This document shows, one piece after another, positions 24,091-33,461 of a stretch of DNA of 64,000 nucleotides. Numbering within the stretch: the first letter of the stretch is position 1; the number at the start of each line of letters is the position of its first letter. The stretch comes from JAWXTK01 sp044433645 (GTDB lineage Bacteria > Bacteroidota > Bacteroidia > Bacteroidales > Rikenellaceae): assembly GCA_044433645.1 (NCBI GenBank), contig JAWXTK010000001.1, positions 62,001 through 126,000 on the forward strand. The letters run 5' to 3'. Made by a program: the position numbers and the translations under genes. Below the pieces are notes generated by a model. That model ran no database searches. It had not been told where the DNA came from and saw nothing but the letters and a program-made list of their open reading frames with translations.

Positions 24091-24372
24091 TTATTTACAC
24101 AATTCGCTCAAAGCAGTAAACATTGCGTCAACACCTTCCATAATTTCATTTCTAAGTGCAGCGTAGTGTTTGCGCACTAGAGAAGCATTGTTTTTCTCAG
24201 CTGGGTTGTTAGCCGCAGTGATGAATTTGTTACGCAAATCAGCTGTTTTATTCATAATAGCGATGATTTCGTCTTTTTTCTCTGGGTGGAAATAGATTGT
24301 AAGGTAACAATCTGACATGATTTGAGATACTAGATAATCTATATCCTTTTTAATTCTTTTTACACTAGCCAT
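24091..24372 (-). CDS. Small helical protein (conserved-looking, unknown)
   Basis: A 93-residue protein, predicted almost wholly alpha-helical with no signal or membrane segment. It begins MASVKRIKKDIDYLVSQIMSDCYLTIYFHPEKKDEII, and similar small proteins occur in Bacteroidales to my recollection, but I cannot name a family. A -7 box (TATCTTTG on the minus strand at 24399-24406) lies 27 bp before the start. It is probably transcribed alone; the next gene downstream is over 100 bp away. Confidence 0.75.
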   Translation of the reverse strand: MASVKRIKKDIDYLVSQIMSDCYLTIYFHPEKKDEIIAIMNKTADLRNKFITAANNPAEKNNASLVRKHYAALRNEIMEGVDAMFTALSELCK

Positions 24373-24444
24373 AATACTTGTATTTGATTAATTTGATGCA
24401 AAGATAGTAATTTTAGGGGACTTATAAAACTGATTTGTATGAAT

Positions 24445-24552
24445 TTATATGATATTTTGAGTTAATTTTTTATCGCCTTTATGGGAGCATAGCGTGCTAT
24501 GTGACCATGAAAAGATGAAAAATTAGCCAAAATATCGTCTAAAGTCATATAA
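24445..24552. repeat. Long imperfect hairpin in the gap 24373-24618
   Basis: An extended inverted repeat of about 108 bp. The outer arms TTATATGA and TCATATAA (24445-24452 and 24545-24552), the middle arms 24451-24474 and 24514-24536 (about 19 of 23 positions pair), and the tip CATAGC-GT-GCTATG (24488-24501) are nested. No ORF is inside. It may be a MITE-like or structured-RNA element. It lies between the end of nnr and the promoter of the small helical protein, both on the minus strand, so it could also end transcription of nnr. Confidence 0.6.
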
Positions 24553-24618
24553 AACCAATCTTTTAGTTATCCTTATTTATCAATTTTATTTTATGGGGTC
24601 AGTTTTAATAAGGCCCCT

Positions 24619-26103
24619 CTATTCTAATTCTATATACGCTTCTGAGATAAAGTCTATCAAATCGCCACTATTTAATCCCTCTACACCCTGATATTCAGCG
24701 CCTTTCTCACCTGCTCTGCCGTGAAGATACACTCCTAAAACCGAGGCTCTCAAAGCATTATAACCCCTGGCCATAAGCCCTGTAATAAGTCCAGTTAACA
24801 CATCGCCACTACCTGCCTTAGCCAAGGCTGGGGTAAGCGTAGAATTAAAGAACACCATGCCCGTGGGCGCAACTATCATGCTGTAAGCACCTTTCACCAC
24901 CACGCAACTATCTAGTCTTGTGGCCAAGGCCTGCACTTTGTCTAACTTATCTTTCTCGCTCGTCCACTCGCCCACTAATCTTTTGAGCTCGCCTAGGTGA
25001 GGGGTTAATACACTGCCACTAGGGACTTGGGCCTGTAATTCCGTGTTTTGTGCTAGAATATTCAGCGCATCGGCATCTATAACCATAGGCACTTGGCTTT
25101 GTTTTAAAAGCTGCTCAAAGGCCGCAGTTGTAGTTTCATCAACCCCTAGGCCACATCCTACGCCTACCACATTATAATTTTCAAGATTCTCAGGCACAGA
25201 GCTAAAACACTCACCCTTATCATAGCTCAAAACTGCAGAAGGATAGTTAGCCTGAATTGCAAACCTCTGAGAATAAGGCAAATGCAAACTCACATAACCA
25301 GCTCCCGAGCGCAGTGCTGCCCCCAGAGATAATGAGGCTGCCCCCATCATCTTATCACTTCCACACACCAAAAGCGCATGACCATAATTGCCCTTGTGAG
25401 AGAATTTACGTCGCTTAGTTGTAAGCCCTGCTGCATCGCCAGAAGTAACATAAAAGTAAGGGCTCGCGATATCATCTGTCTCAAGTTCAAGGTCTAACAC
25501 ATCTAAACGGCCACAATTTTCGCCACACTCAGGCATTAACATATTAAGTTTAGGAGCATACAAACTAAGCGTATTATCTGCCTGTATCATAGCCCCCATT
25601 GCAGGCTCTAAATCCGAGGGCATACCCGAAGGAATATCTATGCTTATCACTCTGTTTTCAAGCGAATTTATAAGCTCTATCATGGATAGTATAGGTTCCG
25701 TGCACTCGCCCCTAAGACCCACTCCTAGCATTGCATCCACAATAACTGTTTGCTCCGAAATAGGTACTTTTTCTATATCGGTATATTTTTTTACGGCGCT
25801 TGGCAAACGCTTATAATTTGCGTGAGCATCTGCGCTAAGCACGTCTTTTTTAGGCTCATAGCACATCATAACCGAGCACTTAAAGCCTACATTTGAGAGC
25901 ATACGAGCCATAGCCAGGCCATCGCCCCCATTACCCCCCTTACCTATAAAAAACAGCAAGTCAGAACTCTGCTCAACATTATTACACACCCACTGCGAGA
26001 GCAACTCAGCTGCCTGCTCCATAAGCGTGAGTGAATTTATGTCCTGAGCCTCTATGGTAGCTTTATCTGCGAGCTTAATATTGCTCGATGTTAAAATTTT
26101 CAT
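24619..26103 (-). CDS. nnr: Bifunctional NAD(P)H-hydrate epimerase / ADP-dependent dehydratase
   Basis: A 494-residue repair enzyme for NADH and NADPH damaged by hydration. The N-terminal NnrE epimerase domain (about 1-210) has FFIGKGGNGGDGLAMARML and VDAMLGVGLRG with the catalytic Asp region. The C-terminal NnrD dehydratase domain (about 225-490) shows the ribokinase-like fold, HKGNYGHALLVCGSDKMMGAA, VIDADALNILA, LTPHLGE and AKAGSGDVLTGLITGLMARG. The length is the norm for the fusion. It starts 4 bp after the SGNH hydrolase gene, so both form one transcript. Confidence 0.96.
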   Translation of the reverse strand: MKILTSSNIKLADKATIEAQDINSLTLMEQAAELLSQWVCNNVEQSSDLLFFIGKGGNGGDGLAMARMLSNVGFKCSVMMCYEPKKDVLSADAHANYKRLPSAVKKYTDIEKVPISEQTVIVDAMLGVGLRGECTEPILSMIELINSLENRVISIDIPSGMPSDLEPAMGAMIQADNTLSLYAPKLNMLMPECGENCGRLDVLDLELETDDIASPYFYVTSGDAAGLTTKRRKFSHKGNYGHALLVCGSDKMMGAASLSLGAALRSGAGYVSLHLPYSQRFAIQANYPSAVLSYDKGECFSSVPENLENYNVVGVGCGLGVDETTTAAFEQLLKQSQVPMVIDADALNILAQNTELQAQVPSGSVLTPHLGELKRLVGEWTSEKDKLDKVQALATRLDSCVVVKGAYSMIVAPTGMVFFNSTLTPALAKAGSGDVLTGLITGLMARGYNALRASVLGVYLHGRAGEKGAEYQGVEGLNSGDLIDFISEAYIELE

Positions 26104-26107
26104 ATTC

Positions 26108-26731
26108 TTAGAAGTATTTTACAAGCTCACGAGCTATTAAACCTGCCCCCTTAGCCGTTGGGTGCACACCATAAGATAGTAGCTCCTTATCATCATTTTC
26201 AAAAATAGGATAAACATCCACAAATTGCAGATTATATTGCCCTGCTACCTTTTTAAGAATTGGAATAATATTCGTTGCAAGATAATCGTCCTCGCCTTTG
26301 AGATGATATTTTGGAGGAGACATTACTATAATTTTTGCATCGGGCAACACCTCTTTTATGTTTTCAATCAAAGCTATATAGTCCCTCTCAAAAAATTTAG
26401 CCGTAGAGCGATAACGATCCTTAGAATCATAAGAACCCAAACAAATGGTAATTACATCGGGGGCAAATTCCAACATTCTTGGGAATTCAGGCGAATGACA
26501 AATATGAGAATAATCCTCAGTCACAACCGTTGTTCCCAACTCACCAAAGGTCTTAATCAAATAATTTTCGCCAAGAAGTCTGCCAAGTTGCGAGGGGTAG
26601 GCATCCTCTTTGGCATTAGCTAAGCCATAACCCATAGTTACACTATCACCTATACAGGCTACCCTCATAGGTGCATCCTGGGCACAAATAAAGCCTAGGG
26701 CACAGACAACTAAAAACAATATTTTTTTCAT
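26108..26731 (-). CDS. Exported SGNH/GDSL-family hydrolase
   Basis: A 207-residue protein from ATG 26731; an upstream ATG at 26788 lies in the terminator region of the nqr operon and is rejected. A signal peptide (MKKILFLVVCALGFICAQ) is followed by the SGNH block I RVACIGDSVTMGYGL with the nucleophilic Ser, a block III-like ITICLGSYDSKD (Asn replaced by Ser), and block V YGVHPTAKGAGLIARE with the catalytic His. The family includes esterases that remove acetyl groups from sugars. Here a glycan esterase is plausible, but the substrate is not known. Confidence 0.88.
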   Translation of the reverse strand: MKKILFLVVCALGFICAQDAPMRVACIGDSVTMGYGLANAKEDAYPSQLGRLLGENYLIKTFGELGTTVVTEDYSHICHSPEFPRMLEFAPDVITICLGSYDSKDRYRSTAKFFERDYIALIENIKEVLPDAKIIVMSPPKYHLKGEDDYLATNIIPILKKVAGQYNLQFVDVYPIFENDDKELLSYGVHPTAKGAGLIARELVKYF

Positions 26732-26760
26732 CGCATTAAGTTTAAATAACATCCCAAAGG

Positions 26761-26796
26761 TATAAAAAAAAGAAGAGACGACAAGCATCTCTTCTT
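26761..26796 (-). terminator. Terminator of the nqr operon
   Basis: On the minus strand AAGAAGAGA pairs with TCTCTTCTT (26770-26778 and 26788-26796, 9-nt loop) and is followed by a run of seven T. It lies 26 bp after the nqrF stop. Confidence 0.75.
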
Positions 26797-26822
26797 CTAA
26801 ATATAGTTTTTAGGGCTAATAA

Positions 26823-28058
26823 TTAAGCACCAAAGTTGTCATGCATAACGTTTTCGGCTGGAACGCCCAAATTATCAAGCATAGTAGCAATAGCCGAAGT
26901 CATCATAGGAGGACCACACAAGTAGTACTCGATATCCTCGGGAGCTTCATGGTTTTTAAGGTAATTATCAAAGATAACTTGGTGAATGAAACCAACGTAA
27001 CCTGTCCAATTATCCTCGGCCTTAGGCTCAGAAAGCGCTATATTAAACTTGAAGTTAGGGAAGTCTTTCTCTATGCTCTCAAACTGATCTTCGTAGAAAA
27101 TCTCACGCGAGCTACGAGCACCATACCAGAAAGTAACTGGCTTGTCAGTTTTCTCAGTTTGAAACAAGTGGAAGATATGCGAACGCATAGGAGCCATACC
27201 TGCACCACCACCGATAAACATTTTCTCGTTAGGCGTATCGCGCACAAAGAATTCACCGTAAGGGCCCGAGATAGTAACCTTATCGCCTGGTTTGCGCGAG
27301 AAGATATAAGACGAGCAGATACCTGGGTTAACTTGAGCAAACGCACCAGCGGCTCTATCCCAAGGTGGAGTAGCAATACGTATGTTAAGCATAATGATAT
27401 TGCCCTCAGCAGGGTGATTAGCCATAGAGTAAGCACGGAAAGTGTCTTCTGGGTTCTCAGTCACAAGGCCCCAAAGTTTCATACTATCCCAATCCTCGTG
27501 GTATTCTTGTTCAATATCAAAGTCTGTAAATTTAATAGCCTCGTACTTAGGAATATCAATTTGGATATAACCTCCCGAACGGAATTTAAGGTGTTCGCCC
27601 TCTGGAAGTTTAACCACAAATTCTTTGATAAAAGTAGCAACGTTATGGTTAGAAACCACTTCACATTCCCATTTTTTCACTCCAAGCACTTCTTCTGGAA
27701 CTGCAATTTTAAGGTTTTCTTTCACCTTAACCTGACAACCTAGTCTCCAGTGTGCTTTGGCTTGTTTGCGTGTAAAGAAGTTAACCTCGGTTGGTAGAAT
27801 CTCGCCACCACCCTCTAGAACTTGGCATTTACACATTCCACAAGAACCACCACCACCACAAGCCGAGGGCAAGAAAATACCATTCTCACCTAGCGTGGTT
27901 AAAAGTGTAGACCCTGGCTCAACAGTAAGAGTTTTCTCACCGTTGATATCTATTGTAACCTCTCCCGAAGGAGTAAGTTTTGCTTTGGCATATAGTAGTA
28001 GTGCAACTAACACAAGCACAACAACCATAAACGCCACAATCGCTAATATAATTTCCAT
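26823..28058 (-). CDS. nqrF: Na+-translocating NADH:quinone reductase subunit F
   Basis: The NADH-oxidising entry subunit of Na+-NQR, 411 residues. One N-terminal membrane helix (residues 3-24) is followed by a 2Fe-2S ferredoxin domain with C67, C73, C76 and C108 (SACGGGGSCGMCKC and RLGCQV), an FAD-binding domain (RAYSMANHPAEG) and an NADH-binding domain (FIGGGAGMAPMRSHIF, YLCGPPMMTSAI). It is the last gene of the six-gene operon, 13 bp after nqrE. All family features are present. Confidence 0.98.
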   Translation of the reverse strand: MEIILAIVAFMVVVLVLVALLLYAKAKLTPSGEVTIDINGEKTLTVEPGSTLLTTLGENGIFLPSACGGGGSCGMCKCQVLEGGGEILPTEVNFFTRKQAKAHWRLGCQVKVKENLKIAVPEEVLGVKKWECEVVSNHNVATFIKEFVVKLPEGEHLKFRSGGYIQIDIPKYEAIKFTDFDIEQEYHEDWDSMKLWGLVTENPEDTFRAYSMANHPAEGNIIMLNIRIATPPWDRAAGAFAQVNPGICSSYIFSRKPGDKVTISGPYGEFFVRDTPNEKMFIGGGAGMAPMRSHIFHLFQTEKTDKPVTFWYGARSSREIFYEDQFESIEKDFPNFKFNIALSEPKAEDNWTGYVGFIHQVIFDNYLKNHEAPEDIEYYLCGPPMMTSAIATMLDNLGVPAENVMHDNFGA

Positions 28059-28071
28059 ATCTCAAAAAAGT

Positions 28072-28689
28072 TTATAGTTGTATACCTAAAAATGTCATAA
28101 ACGCTATACCCATAAGACCTGTGATGATAAAGGTAATACCTGCACCTTTAAGCGCATCAGGGATATGAGAATAAGCAATTTTCTCGCGAATAGCAGCCAT
28201 ACCAATAATAGCTAACCACCATCCAATACCACTACCAAAAGCAAAGGCTGTAGCCTCGCCTATTGACTCATAGGCTCTCTCTTGCATAAAAAGTGAACCC
28301 CCAAGGATAGCACAGTTTACAGCGATAAGAGGCAAGAAAATACCAAGTTGATTATAAAGTGCTGGTGCGAATTTCTCGACAACCATTTCTACCAACTGAA
28401 CAAAAGAAGCAATAACTGCAATAAAGATAATAAAGCTTAGAAAGCTCAAATCTACATCAGCATAATCAGGTGATATCCACGCTAGTGCACCTGGAGATAA
28501 CACAAACTCATTTAGCAAATAGTTTAGAGGCACAGTAACTGTCATCACAAAGATAACGGCTATACCTAGACCCATTGCTGTTTTAACACTTTTACTAACA
28601 GCGATGTAAGAACACATTCCAAAGAAGAATGCGAACACCATGTTATCAATAAAAATCGATCTTACGAATATACTTAAAATATTTTCCAT
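28072..28689 (-). CDS. nqrE: Na+-translocating NADH:quinone reductase subunit E
   Basis: A 205-residue integral membrane subunit with six hydrophobic segments. NqrD and NqrE form a pseudo-symmetric pair with RnfE/RnfA-type folds and hold a 2Fe-2S centre between them. The FFFGMCSYIAVSK segment includes one of the conserved Cys (C26), and AVNCAILGG holds the other. It lies 4 bp after nqrD. Confidence 0.97.
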   Translation of the reverse strand: MENILSIFVRSIFIDNMVFAFFFGMCSYIAVSKSVKTAMGLGIAVIFVMTVTVPLNYLLNEFVLSPGALAWISPDYADVDLSFLSFIIFIAVIASFVQLVEMVVEKFAPALYNQLGIFLPLIAVNCAILGGSLFMQERAYESIGEATAFAFGSGIGWWLAIIGMAAIREKIAYSHIPDALKGAGITFIITGLMGIAFMTFLGIQL

Positions 28690-28693
28690 TTTT

Positions 28694-29350
28694 CTATTTC
28701 TCTATAAGCGATTTGTTTCTACTACGGTGAATCCAAATAATAATACCAACGCAGATAAGTGCCATAGGAGGCAACAACATCAATGCATTGTTATCATAAA
28801 ATCCACCATTTTTAATATACCAAGCCTCAGGGATAACTCTGCAACCCCAAACTGTACCTGCCCCAAGCAATTCACGGAAGAATCCTAGAGTAATCAAGAT
28901 AATACCATAGCCTATACCACTACCAGCTCCGTCTATAAGTGCTGGGATAGGTTTGTTAGCCAAGGCAAAGGCCTCGATACGACCCATGATAATACAGTTG
29001 GTGATAATAAGTCCCACAAACACGGATAGTTGCTTGCTCACATCATAAACAAATGCTTTTAACACTTGGTCTACCAAGATAACTAGAGCAGCCACAATCA
29101 CAAGTTGCACGATAATACGAATACGTGAAGGTATGCTATTACGAATAAGCGAGATAACAAAGCTCGCAAGAGCAGTTACCACAATCACAGACAACGACAT
29201 AACAAACGCAGGTTTCATCTTAGCCGTTACTGCAAGTGCAGAACAGATACCCAAGATTTGAACCGTAACAGGGTTAGTTTGGTTGAATGGAGAAGTCAAG
29301 AGTTTGAAACCCTCAGACTTAAAAAAGGATGTTTTTTTCTTAGCACTCAT
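28694..29350 (-). CDS. nqrD: Na+-translocating NADH:quinone reductase subunit D
   Basis: A 218-residue integral membrane subunit, paralogous to NqrE. The N-terminus (KLLTSPFNQTNPVTVQILGICSALAVT) carries the first conserved Cys, and ITNCIIMGRIEAFA the second. The remaining sequence forms six membrane helices. It starts 3 bp after nqrC and is followed 4 bp later by nqrE. Confidence 0.97.
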   Translation of the reverse strand: MSAKKKTSFFKSEGFKLLTSPFNQTNPVTVQILGICSALAVTAKMKPAFVMSLSVIVVTALASFVISLIRNSIPSRIRIIVQLVIVAALVILVDQVLKAFVYDVSKQLSVFVGLIITNCIIMGRIEAFALANKPIPALIDGAGSGIGYGIILITLGFFRELLGAGTVWGCRVIPEAWYIKNGGFYDNNALMLLPPMALICVGIIIWIHRSRNKSLIEK

Positions 29351-29353
29351 TTC

Positions 29354-30127
29354 TTATTCCTCCTCAGTTTTAGTTTCACACTCAGTAGCAGCGTCACATT
29401 TTTCAGCTGTTTGAGCTTTGATATAAGCATCATAGCCACTCAAACAATCTACCAACATATCTTGCACACCACGCGAAGTAAGTGTACCTCCAGATACTGC
29501 ATCAACAGCATTGATATTACCCAAAGATGCGCCCGAACCTTTAAGTACAGATATTGCTACCATTTGAGCGTCTTTATAAATTTCTTTATTAGCAAATTGG
29601 CCTCTAAAAGCATCGGTTGTAATCTCAGCTCCTAGACCTGGAGTTTCGCTAGCGTGATCAAAGACAACACCGTAGATAGTGTTCCAGTTTTTCTCCAAAG
29701 CAACATAGCCCCAGATAGCACCCCAAAGACCTTTACCCCACACTGGAAGTATATAACGAGTAACGCCCTTGCTCTCTGCCACAAACACTGGCAAAGTACG
29801 ATCAGAGTCTGCCTTAGCATATTCTGCTTTAAGACCTATTAGCACGCTGAAGGCATCACCCTCAACTATTTCGCCTTTGTTATTAACCAAATATGCTTGT
29901 TTAATAACTTTAGTATATTCTTCGTTGATATATTTTGCTTTTACGGCAGCTGTGTCAGCACCCTGAGCCTCGCCTACTGAGCGCAAAATATCGGTCATCT
30001 TCTCGATTTTAACATTTTCTGCTTGCTTCTCTTTAAGAGAAATCGCAGCAAAAGACAAAATCAAAGCCACAACAATAACTAGTATTGCTGAGTAACCTAT
30101 AATATATGTATTACTATTTTTATTCAT
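29354..30127 (-). CDS. nqrC: Na+-translocating NADH:quinone reductase subunit C
   Basis: A 257-residue subunit with one N-terminal membrane helix (about residues 7-30) and a periplasmic FMN-binding domain. The flavin is covalently bound to a Thr; the site reads VSGGTLTS with the likely residue T215 (family motif SGATxTS, here Gly for Ala). The family segment GLGAEITTDAFRGQFANK is present. The C-terminal tail is unusual in being acidic and holding two Cys (KCDAATECETKTEEE). An ApbE flavin transferase would be needed but is not in the window. Confidence 0.96.
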   Translation of the reverse strand: MNKNSNTYIIGYSAILVIVVALILSFAAISLKEKQAENVKIEKMTDILRSVGEAQGADTAAVKAKYINEEYTKVIKQAYLVNNKGEIVEGDAFSVLIGLKAEYAKADSDRTLPVFVAESKGVTRYILPVWGKGLWGAIWGYVALEKNWNTIYGVVFDHASETPGLGAEITTDAFRGQFANKEIYKDAQMVAISVLKGSGASLGNINAVDAVSGGTLTSRGVQDMLVDCLSGYDAYIKAQTAEKCDAATECETKTEEE

Positions 30128-30133
30128 CTTCTC

Positions 30134-31327
30134 CTAAGCTTTAGCGGCTTTTTTCAATCTCTTGTTACGGCGATTGATATTTCCTTGAACAACATAATGG
30201 TCAATAAGTGGAGTCATAGCATTCATAAACAAAATCGCAAGCATCATACCCTCAGGATAACCTGGGTTGACAACACGAATTAGTACGGCTACAACACCTA
30301 TAATAAAACCAGTGATTACTTTACCTTTATTAGTTTGCGAGGCAGTAACAGGATCGGTAGCCATAAACACGGCACCAAAAGCAAAACCACCAATTAGTAG
30401 GTGATAATAAGCAGGAAGATCCATATAACCATTCGCGCCTATCAAATTAAAGATATAACCCATTACAAATCCTCCAGCAAACACACTACACATAATTCTC
30501 CATGATGCTATACCAGTGATAAGTAGCAGAGCAGCACCTAACATAATAGCTATAAAAGATGTCTCACCAATACAGCCAGGATAAGTTCCAATCAACCAAT
30601 CCATAACACTAGCTCCCTGATAAGCAACATTATCGCTAAGCGCAGTAGCCATTTCAGATAGTGGAGTAGCGCCCGAGAAACCATCTACAACGCCCTCGCC
30701 CGAAGTAAGACCTGCAACCCAAACTTTATCGCCTGAGATATAAGGAGTATAAGCAAAGAACAAGAAAGCACGAGTTAAAAGCGCAGGATTAAAGATATTC
30801 ATACCTGTTCCACCAAAAACTTCCTTACCGATAACCACAGCAAAGGCAGTAGCCACAGCCACCATCCAAAGAGGTATATCAACAGGAACAATCAAAGGAA
30901 TAAGCATACCCGAAACCAGGAATCCTTCACTAACCTCATGTCCACGAGCCTGAGCAAAGCCAAATTCTATACCCAAACCAACAACATAAGATACTATAAT
31001 AATAGGTAGTACCTTTAAAAATCCAAACCAGAAACAGTTCCAGATATCACCATACTCGCCACAAGCAACTACACCAAGTGAGCGAAAGTGTTGCAAACCA
31101 ACATTATACATACCAAAAAGCAGAGCCGGCATAAGAGCCATAACAACTACTATCATCACACGCTTCATATCATTACAATCCCTGATACTTGCACCTTTTT
31201 TAGTCACCGTGTTAGGGACAAAAAGGAAGGTTTCAAAGGCATCGAATGATGATTCAAGCATGGAAAGTTTACCTCCTTTACTAAAAGTAGGCTTTAACTT
31301 ATCAACAAATTTCCTTAATGCTTTCAT
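30134..31327 (-). CDS. nqrB: Na+-translocating NADH:quinone reductase subunit B
   Basis: A 397-residue membrane subunit with about ten helices, the main Na+ channel part of the complex. The covalent FMN threonine is T221 in DGFSGATPLSEM. The N-terminal cytosolic extension and the RDCNDMKRVMIVVVMALMP and FGGTGMNIFNPALLTRAFLFFAY blocks are typical. It lies 5 bp after nqrA and 6 bp before nqrC. Confidence 0.97.
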   Translation of the reverse strand: MKALRKFVDKLKPTFSKGGKLSMLESSFDAFETFLFVPNTVTKKGASIRDCNDMKRVMIVVVMALMPALLFGMYNVGLQHFRSLGVVACGEYGDIWNCFWFGFLKVLPIIIVSYVVGLGIEFGFAQARGHEVSEGFLVSGMLIPLIVPVDIPLWMVAVATAFAVVIGKEVFGGTGMNIFNPALLTRAFLFFAYTPYISGDKVWVAGLTSGEGVVDGFSGATPLSEMATALSDNVAYQGASVMDWLIGTYPGCIGETSFIAIMLGAALLLITGIASWRIMCSVFAGGFVMGYIFNLIGANGYMDLPAYYHLLIGGFAFGAVFMATDPVTASQTNKGKVITGFIIGVVAVLIRVVNPGYPEGMMLAILFMNAMTPLIDHYVVQGNINRRNKRLKKAAKA

Positions 31328-31332
31328 TTTCC

Positions 31333-32694
31333 TTAGTTGAGTTCTTTAATCATAAGGTTAATACCCTCACGGATTATTTCTTGAATATCGTTTTTAGAAG
31401 GGTCAACAAACTCACAAAGAGCAAAGTCTTCTTCTACGACCTCATAAATTCCGAGATTTTCCATTTTATCTATATCACCTGCAAGTATAGCTTTAAGCAA
31501 GTACACAGGGTAAATATCCATAGGTAGATATTTCTCATACAGACCACTCACCACAAAAGGACGTGGACCACCGTTAAGGTTGGTGTCAAGTGTATATTGT
31601 TTTTTAGGTGTTAACCACGAGAAGTAAGCACGCGAAACTGAGAACTTCTTGAACCTTGGCAACATCCAACCAAACATTTCATATTTATCGCCCTCTTTGA
31701 TAGCTGTGATTTGAGAGGTGTAGTAATTCACATAAGAACCTTGCTCGGCTTTAATACCTGTTAGGGCATTACCATAGATAAGTCTCACGCTATCACCCTC
31801 ATTTTGAGCAACGATATCAATTTTCTTAACCACAGAGCTAAGTGGCGCACCCGAAACGAAAGAAACATATTTAGATTCCATAATCTCAGAGCCTGTAAGG
31901 GCTATGGTTTTAGTGAAGCTAACTTTACCTTCGTTAAATAATTTTCCTATCATAGCTACGTCTTGGATATTCACTGTCCAAGCAATTTCGCCTTTGTTGA
32001 TAGGGTCTATGTGGTGGATTTGCACACCTACGTTACCTGCTGGGTGAGCGCCTTTAAAGAAGTATTGCTCAACACCCACAAGAGAGTTCAACACACCCGA
32101 AGTGCCGTATTTAAGGCCTAAATAAACTTTACCTTCGGTTAATTTGCTAAGTGCATCTATACCTTTTTGCAAGTCAGCCTTGCGCGAGGCAAGAGCGTAA
32201 TTGTAATCAGGAGCCATAGGAGCTGAATCAAATCCCGAGATAAAGATAGCCTTAGGCATATCTGTCTGTGAAGCGATTATTCCATACGGACGCTGCATAA
32301 TACTAGGCCACAAACCCGATTTAAGAATCAAAGCAGATACCTGTTCTTTACTTGCTGATGCAAGTTCAGGGATTTGAAAGCTCTCAAATTCTTGAGTTTC
32401 ACTAGGAGTAATCTCGATGTTTAGAATTTTACGTTTTTCGCCACGATTAATAGCGAAAACCTCACCACTAACGGGAGATGTAAAAAGCAACTCTGGGTTG
32501 TTTTTATCAAAAAACAACGGAGTACCAGCCTTAACAGTGTCACCTACTTTGACTAGCAATTTAGGCACAACGCCCCCAAAATCCGAGGGAGTTAATGCAT
32601 AACGTTCAGCCAAGGGAAGAGTTGTTAGCTTCTCTTGGGCTGCGCCAACTAGGTTAATGTCAAGACCTTTTTTTAATTTAATTACTTTCGACAT
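31333..32694 (-). CDS. nqrA: Na+-translocating NADH:quinone reductase subunit A
   Basis: A 453-residue cytosolic-side subunit and the first gene of the operon. The N-terminus KLKKGLDINLVGAAQ and the barrel-sandwich segment VKVGDTVKAGTPLFFDKNN match the family, as do HPAGNVGVQIHHIDPINKGE and the C-terminal MEIYP-like region (LPMDIYPVYLLKAILAGDIDKMENLGIYE). On the minus strand a -7 box TAAATTTG lies at 32752-32759, 57 bp before the start. The complete gene order A-F indicates a working Na+ pump. Confidence 0.97.
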   Translation of the reverse strand: MSKVIKLKKGLDINLVGAAQEKLTTLPLAERYALTPSDFGGVVPKLLVKVGDTVKAGTPLFFDKNNPELLFTSPVSGEVFAINRGEKRKILNIEITPSETQEFESFQIPELASASKEQVSALILKSGLWPSIMQRPYGIIASQTDMPKAIFISGFDSAPMAPDYNYALASRKADLQKGIDALSKLTEGKVYLGLKYGTSGVLNSLVGVEQYFFKGAHPAGNVGVQIHHIDPINKGEIAWTVNIQDVAMIGKLFNEGKVSFTKTIALTGSEIMESKYVSFVSGAPLSSVVKKIDIVAQNEGDSVRLIYGNALTGIKAEQGSYVNYYTSQITAIKEGDKYEMFGWMLPRFKKFSVSRAYFSWLTPKKQYTLDTNLNGGPRPFVVSGLYEKYLPMDIYPVYLLKAILAGDIDKMENLGIYEVVEEDFALCEFVDPSKNDIQEIIREGINLMIKELN

Positions 32695-32751
32695 TATATT
32701 TTATAATTTGAATTAAGTTTAGTGTGAAAGAAGTAACACTAATTACCGACG

Positions 32752-32849
32752 CAAATTTAACGTTTATTTTTTTACTTAAAGAAAGTTTTTCGCTTTTTTT
32801 ATATAAATATAAATTTTTTTAGCATAAACAGCTAAATTTGTTAACTTTG
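32752..32849. promoter_or_regulatory. Divergent -7 boxes between nqrA and the SLOG gene
   Basis: TAAATTTG on the minus strand (32752-32759) faces nqrA. On the plus strand TAAATTTG (32833-32840) and TAACTTTG (32842-32849) lie in tandem before the gene at 32875. None has a perfect TTG at the -33 position. Confidence 0.55.
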
Positions 32850-32874
32850 TAAGCTCAATTTCAAATTATAGGGT

Positions 32875-33411
32875 GTGGAAATCATCAAAAAACATACAGT
32901 TGCATTTACCGGTTACAGGCTTTCAAAAATCAAGCAGGTAGACTCTTCTTTGCTCTCGTTAGAGAAATTACAGAGCGAAATCCTAACTCAAATCAAGGCT
33001 TTATACGCGCGTGGGTTTCACACTTTTTTATCGGGTATGTGCGACGGATTTGACCTTATGTGCGCCAGGGCTGTAATGGAATTAAAGGATATTTGCTCGG
33101 ATATAAATTTAGTGGCCGTGATACCTTTTTCTGGCCACCAAAAAAGCTTTAGTGAGGAGGACAAGCAGCTTTACAAGCTGATTCTAGAGCACTCTAGCGA
33201 GGTTATTGTACTAGAGGAAAAGTATATGGGAGCTTATCAATATTTGCAGCGCAACGACTTTTTGATTAATAATTCTTCGCTTATTTTGTGTTATTATTCG
33301 GGCCTTAATGGAGGCACTCGCTACACTTATTCTCGTGGCAAAAAACTAGGTTTAGAGATAGTAAATCTCAGCCCTATAAAGCCTGAGGTTCAACTCTCTA
33401 TTAGTTTCTAG
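32875..33411 (+). CDS. SLOG-superfamily protein (DUF1273/YpsA-like)
   Basis: A 178-residue cytosolic protein with a GTG start, placed 25 bp after a -7 box. The fold signature of the SLOG (Smf/LOG) superfamily is clear: VAFTGYRLSK at the start, FLSGMCDGFDLMCARAVMELK for nucleotide-type ligand binding, VAVIPFSGHQKSF, then SSLILCYYSGLNGGTRYTYSRGKKLGL. Proteins of this type bind nucleotide-derived ligands, and some act as stress or defence sensors, but this family is uncharacterised. No effector gene is nearby. Confidence 0.85.
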   Translation: MEIIKKHTVAFTGYRLSKIKQVDSSLLSLEKLQSEILTQIKALYARGFHTFLSGMCDGFDLMCARAVMELKDICSDINLVAVIPFSGHQKSFSEEDKQLYKLILEHSSEVIVLEEKYMGAYQYLQRNDFLINNSSLILCYYSGLNGGTRYTYSRGKKLGLEIVNLSPIKPEVQLSISF

Positions 33412-33418
33412 AGCTACT

Positions 33419-33450
33419 TGCCACTAACATATTATTTTACGTCAGCGGCA
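33419..33450. repeat. Fragment of the intergenic repeat family
   Basis: TTGCCACTAAC at 33419-33429 is the reverse complement of part of copy 1 (932-942), and ACGTCAGCGGCA at 33439-33450 also occurs at 54883-54894 beside copy 2. It fills the 50-bp gap between two convergent genes. Confidence 0.5.
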
Positions 33451-33461
33451 ATAATTCATAA

